From Erythrobacter sp. UBA2510 (GTDB taxonomy: Bacteria > Pseudomonadota > Alphaproteobacteria > Sphingomonadales > Sphingomonadaceae), in assembly GCA_002341345.1 (NCBI GenBank), contig DDNW01000009.1, forward strand, positions 592 through 8,292: a stretch of DNA of 7,701 nt, written 5' to 3'. Positions 4,900-7,701 of this stretch are shown here, one piece after another. Each line of letters starts with the position of its first letter. Position 1 is the first letter of the stretch. Position numbers and translations under genes: made by a program. The notes beneath the pieces are model-generated. The model was not told the DNA's origin and ran no database searches. It saw nothing but the letters and a program-made list of their open reading frames with translations.

Positions 4900-6731
4900 G
4901 GCGCGCTGTTAGTCACTGGGCGGTCCGTTAATCCAAGTCGGTGATTAAATTCCTGCAGCTTAACCATATCAGCGAAAATACCGCCGGCTTGAATCAGCTC
5001 GTCAGGGGTGCCTTGCTCGGCGACCATGCCATTGTCGAGCACGATGACCCGGTCAGCCCGCATCGTTGTACTAAGACGATGCGAAATGAGCACCACTGTC
5101 CGCTTGCCGTGCAGGCTCTCGATCACGTCCAGAACCTCGTGCTCGGTCATGGCGTCAAGCGCATTGGTCGCTTCGTCGAGGATCAATATCCCATCTTCGC
5201 GCATCAGCGCCCGCGCAAGCTGGATGCGCTGCCGCTGTCCGCCAGACAGGAGCAGACCGCGCGTGCCCACCTTCGTATCGAAGCCAAGTGGCAGGGAGGC
5301 GATGAAATCGTGTATCTTGGCGCCGCGCGCCGCGCGGGTAATGGCGGCGTCGGTGGCATCCGGGCTGCCATAGGCGATGTTTTCTCGCAGGCTGCCGGAT
5401 ATCAGATCCGTGTCCTGCCCCGCGATCGATAAGCGTGCCCGCCACCAGTCAAGGTCAAGCTCGTCAAGCGGAACCCCGTCCACGGTAACGCGCCCCTGAT
5501 CGGGGTCGTGGAAGCGGAACAGCAGGTTGGTGAGCGTCGACTTGCCCGCACCCGACGAGCCGACAATGGCGGTCGTCTGGTTGAACGGCAGATCGAGTGT
5601 CAGACCTTGCAGCGCATAGCGCCGCTCGTTGGACTTGCCAGCGTAGGAAAAGGACACGTCGTCAAACCGTACGCCATCGCGCAGAACAGGCAATTGCTTG
5701 CCGCCTTCGCTGCGGCCGGACCACTGGGGCAGTTCCAGCAGTTCGGTGACCGCCTTTACCGAAGCGGCGAGGGCCTGCAGGCGGGTGCGGGTCTCATCGA
5801 ATTTCTTCACGTGGGGTTGCATGCGGTGAAGCAAGGCAAGAAATGCGATCAGGGCAGCCCCGCCGACACCGATGTCGATCGCCACGAAAATGATGGTCGC
5901 AAAAATGATGGCATAGAGGACTTCCTGTATCGCAGACGCCAGCGAGGCCAGATTGCCGATCCGGATTGACAGGCCGAACAGCCTGATCGACGCGTCGTCA
6001 TAGGCGCGCTGTGCTTCTTTCTCCCGCCCGAAGGCGCGGATCATCCGCATGTTATCGAACAGCTCGGTCGAACGATTGTAGAGAATCTCGCTCGCTTCGA
6101 TCATCTGTTGGCCCATGCGGCGCATGCGCTTGTCGGACAGGCGGCGGAGCAGCGATATGGCGACGACCAGAACCGCGACCAGCAAGGTCAGATGCCATGA
6201 GATGAACAGCAGGATCGTGGTGAACGCCAGCACCATGCACACATTGGTAATCAGCGCGAAAACGCTGGTGATGGCATCGGTCGTGTTCCACGCTTCGCCG
6301 TCCAGCGTGTTCAGCAACTTGCCGTTGTCATTCGTGCGGATGAACTGAAAGTCCGTACCCAGAAGGTTGGCGTAGATCCGGGACCGGATCTGATGACTGA
6401 TCTGCCCGCTCATCCAGGCAACGATATACTGGTCGCAGAATACCAATATCGAACGGATCGTTATCAGTCCCACGATCAGCCCCGCGATCAGGAACAGCTG
6501 GTTCTCCGGCCCGGCCAGCAGCGCAATGCGACCGAGTATGTTCATCAGCCCGCCTGTTTCGCCGGCAACGATCGCCTGATCCTCGAAAATCGTGCCGAGC
6601 AAGGGAATTAGCAAGGTGATGCTCAACCCGTCGGCGACCGACGACAGGATACTGACGAGGATGAGGAACAGCGACGATACGGGATATTGCCGCGAGGCCC
6701 TCATCACCCATTGAAGTACCGTTTTGTTCAT
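4896..6731 (-). CDS. ABC exporter (fused permease and ATPase), MsbA/PglK-like
   Basis: The product is 611 residues, the normal length for an ABCB-type half-transporter that works as a homodimer. The N-terminal half holds about six membrane helices (roughly 20-47, 77-99, 153-176, 178-196, 264-287, 289-304). The C-terminal ATPase domain is complete: Walker A GSSGAGKST at 391-399, Q-loop Q439, signature LSGGQ at 495-499, Walker B ILILD with catalytic E520, and switch His 551. Nothing suggests inactivation. Related exporters flip lipid A (MsbA) or lipid-linked oligosaccharide (PglK). Among glycosyltransferases, a lipid-linked glycan is the likely cargo, but the substrate is inferred from context only. 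The start is ATG (CAT at 6729-6731 on the given strand), with GGAG (complement of 6744-6747) 12 bases upstream, slightly far. It is transcribed away from glycosyltransferase 3 and toward glycosyltransferase 2, overlapping the latter's stop codon by four bases. Confidence 0.93.
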   Translation of the reverse strand: MNKTVLQWVMRASRQYPVSSLFLILVSILSSVADGLSITLLIPLLGTIFEDQAIVAGETGGLMNILGRIALLAGPENQLFLIAGLIVGLITIRSILVFCDQYIVAWMSGQISHQIRSRIYANLLGTDFQFIRTNDNGKLLNTLDGEAWNTTDAITSVFALITNVCMVLAFTTILLFISWHLTLLVAVLVVAISLLRRLSDKRMRRMGQQMIEASEILYNRSTELFDNMRMIRAFGREKEAQRAYDDASIRLFGLSIRIGNLASLASAIQEVLYAIIFATIIFVAIDIGVGGAALIAFLALLHRMQPHVKKFDETRTRLQALAASVKAVTELLELPQWSGRSEGGKQLPVLRDGVRFDDVSFSYAGKSNERRYALQGLTLDLPFNQTTAIVGSSGAGKSTLTNLLFRFHDPDQGRVTVDGVPLDELDLDWWRARLSIAGQDTDLISGSLRENIAYGSPDATDAAITRAARGAKIHDFIASLPLGFDTKVGTRGLLLSGGQRQRIQLARALMREDGILILDEATNALDAMTEHEVLDVIESLHGKRTVVLISHRLSTTMRADRVIVLDNGMVAEQGTPDELIQAGGIFADMVKLQEFNHRLGLTDRPVTNSAP

Positions 6732-6997
6732 CTGGGCCGGACGCTCCGTTCAACCTCAACACAGCCGGATAACGAGCCGCGATGGCGAAGCCTGGCTGGG
6801 TCTGACGCAGCTTTCGCAGCGGACCTTGATATTGCAACGTGCGTATCGGGTTCGCCCCAGATTTATTTGGCGGCCAGGAAGGCACCGGTTGCTGTGCGCG
6901 GCACGACTATTTCCGCCACATTGCGCGTTATGGCGTTGCATAAGAGCGTGGTTGCTGGACATAGAAGGCGACTTGCGCAGTTGGCGAGGCGAAGCAG
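6732..6997. other. divergent intergenic spacer, probable promoters for both flanking genes
   Basis: This 266-base spacer separates the ABC exporter (minus) from glycosyltransferase 3 (plus) and must hold both promoters unless glycosyltransferase 3 is transcribed from elsewhere. Several AT-rich patches exist (6826-6836, 6860-6868, 6926-6943), but none gives a convincing -35/-10 pair on either strand. Long open frames cross it, but they run into the glycosyltransferase gene in other frames and have no recognisable domain. I see no strong hairpin or repeat. Confidence 0.4.
6986..6989 (+). promoter_or_regulatory. ribosome-binding site of glycosyltransferase 3
   Basis: GAGG lies 8 bases before the ATG at 6998, an ideal spacing. 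An in-frame TAG at 6962-6964 with no other start codon in between leaves 6998 as the only sensible start. Confidence 0.7.
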
Positions 6998-7701
6998 ATG
7001 GCAAACGACGCATCCACAAATGTCGCCGTCGTTATCCCGACCTTCAACCATGCGCATTTTCTGGGCGCGGCGATCGACAGCGTTCTTGCGCAGTCGCGCC
7101 CGGCTGACGAGATCGTCGTAATCGATGATGGCTCGCAAGATCACCCCGAGGCTGTGGTGGCAGATTATCCGGGCGTCCGGATCGTAAGGCAGGCCAATGC
7201 CGGTCTTGCTGCAGCACGCAACAAGGGGATCGAGGAGACGCGGTCAGCGCTGCTCATGTTTCTCGATGCCGACGACAGGCTGAAACCTGATGCGATAGCG
7301 CTTTCGCTCGATAGCCTGTGCAGCGCCCCCGGCGCGGCATTTGCCTATGGGGGCTATGAACTGGTCTATCCGGGCAAGCTGCGGCGACAGGCAAATTATC
7401 ATCCCGTACCGGCGGACGCTTTTGCAGCGTTCCTGCGCATCAACCCGGTCGGCATGCATGGCACAGTGATCTATCGCCGCGAATGTCTCGATGCCGTTGG
7501 CGGCTTCGATCCGGTGTTGGACGCCTGCGAGGATCACGACCTCTACCTGCGGCTGGCTGTGCGATACAAGGTCGCTTGCCGGTCCGACGTGCTGACAGAG
7601 TACTGGCACCATGGGGGCAATATGTCGCACGATCCGGTCATGATGTTGCGCTGGTCAGAACGAGTTTTCGAAGCCCGCCGCACGGATGCCGGTGCGGCGG
7701 G
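6998..7701 (+). CDS. family 2 glycosyltransferase, 3' end beyond the window
   Basis: An ATG opens a frame that stays open to the window end, giving 234 residues of a GT-A glycosyltransferase. The core VAVVIPTFN is at 9-17 and DDGS at 43-46. QANAGLAAARN at 65-75 matches the usual stretch between the nucleotide-binding and DxD motifs. The metal-binding DADD is at 90-93 and CEDHDLYLR at 177-185 carries the ED motif. WHHGGNMS at 203-210 is typical of the C-terminal side of the catalytic domain, so the catalytic core is essentially complete and only the tail is missing. The start is supported by a well-placed ribosome-binding site and an in-frame stop just upstream. It is divergent from the ABC exporter and probably begins another transcription unit of the same glycan locus. 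Sugar donor and acceptor are unknown. Confidence 0.92.
   Translation, partial: MANDASTNVAVVIPTFNHAHFLGAAIDSVLAQSRPADEIVVIDDGSQDHPEAVVADYPGVRIVRQANAGLAAARNKGIEETRSALLMFLDADDRLKPDAIALSLDSLCSAPGAAFAYGGYELVYPGKLRRQANYHPVPADAFAAFLRINPVGMHGTVIYRRECLDAVGGFDPVLDACEDHDLYLRLAVRYKVACRSDVLTEYWHHGGNMSHDPVMMLRWSERVFEARRTDAGAA

Noticed and set aside
6687..7121. Plus-strand frames of about 130-145 codons crossing the divergent spacer
   Set aside because: They start inside the ABC gene antisense to it and end inside glycosyltransferase 3 in a different frame. The proteins look like random Arg/Ser-rich sequence.
1..7701. CRISPR array, tRNA or rRNA genes, or a phage-defence system
   Set aside because: No regularly spaced repeats, no cloverleaf or rRNA-like sequence and no nuclease or toxin domains were seen. 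The genes are ordinary surface-glycan families.

Overview
The window looks like part of a cell-surface polysaccharide (capsule, exopolysaccharide or O-antigen type) locus from a GC-rich alphaproteobacterium. A sphingomonad is my best guess, from base composition, codon use and the feel of the proteins, but no rRNA or other taxonomic marker is present. Six protein-coding genes are well supported: three family-2 glycosyltransferases, one protein with two methyltransferase domains, one polysaccharide (CE4-type) deacetylase and one full-length ABC exporter half-transporter.

Layout. Bases 1-313 hold no gene I can support; they are less GC-rich than the genes and contain two perfect inverted repeats, which suggests mobile-element debris or an intergenic repeat. 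A plus-strand block then runs from about 431 to 4899: glycosyltransferase 1, a 95-base gap, the double methyltransferase, the deacetylase (overlapping the methyltransferase by 35 bases) and glycosyltransferase 2 (start overlapping the deacetylase stop by one base). The last three are packed as a translationally coupled operon. The ABC exporter lies on the minus strand (4896-6731), and its stop codon overlaps that of glycosyltransferase 2. A 266-base divergent spacer follows, then glycosyltransferase 3 on the plus strand (from 6998), cut off by the window end.

How the genes may work together (inference). The glycosyltransferases would add sugars to a lipid-linked or nascent glycan at the cytoplasmic face of the inner membrane. 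The methyltransferase protein and the deacetylase, which shows no signal peptide, would modify sugars there, and the ABC protein would flip or export a lipid-linked product. No initiating sugar-phosphate transferase, Wzy polymerase or nucleotide-sugar enzyme is in view, so the glycan cannot be named. The most unusual item is the fusion of two different SAM-methyltransferase-like domains in one 428-residue protein. I found no clear evidence of a wholly new system.
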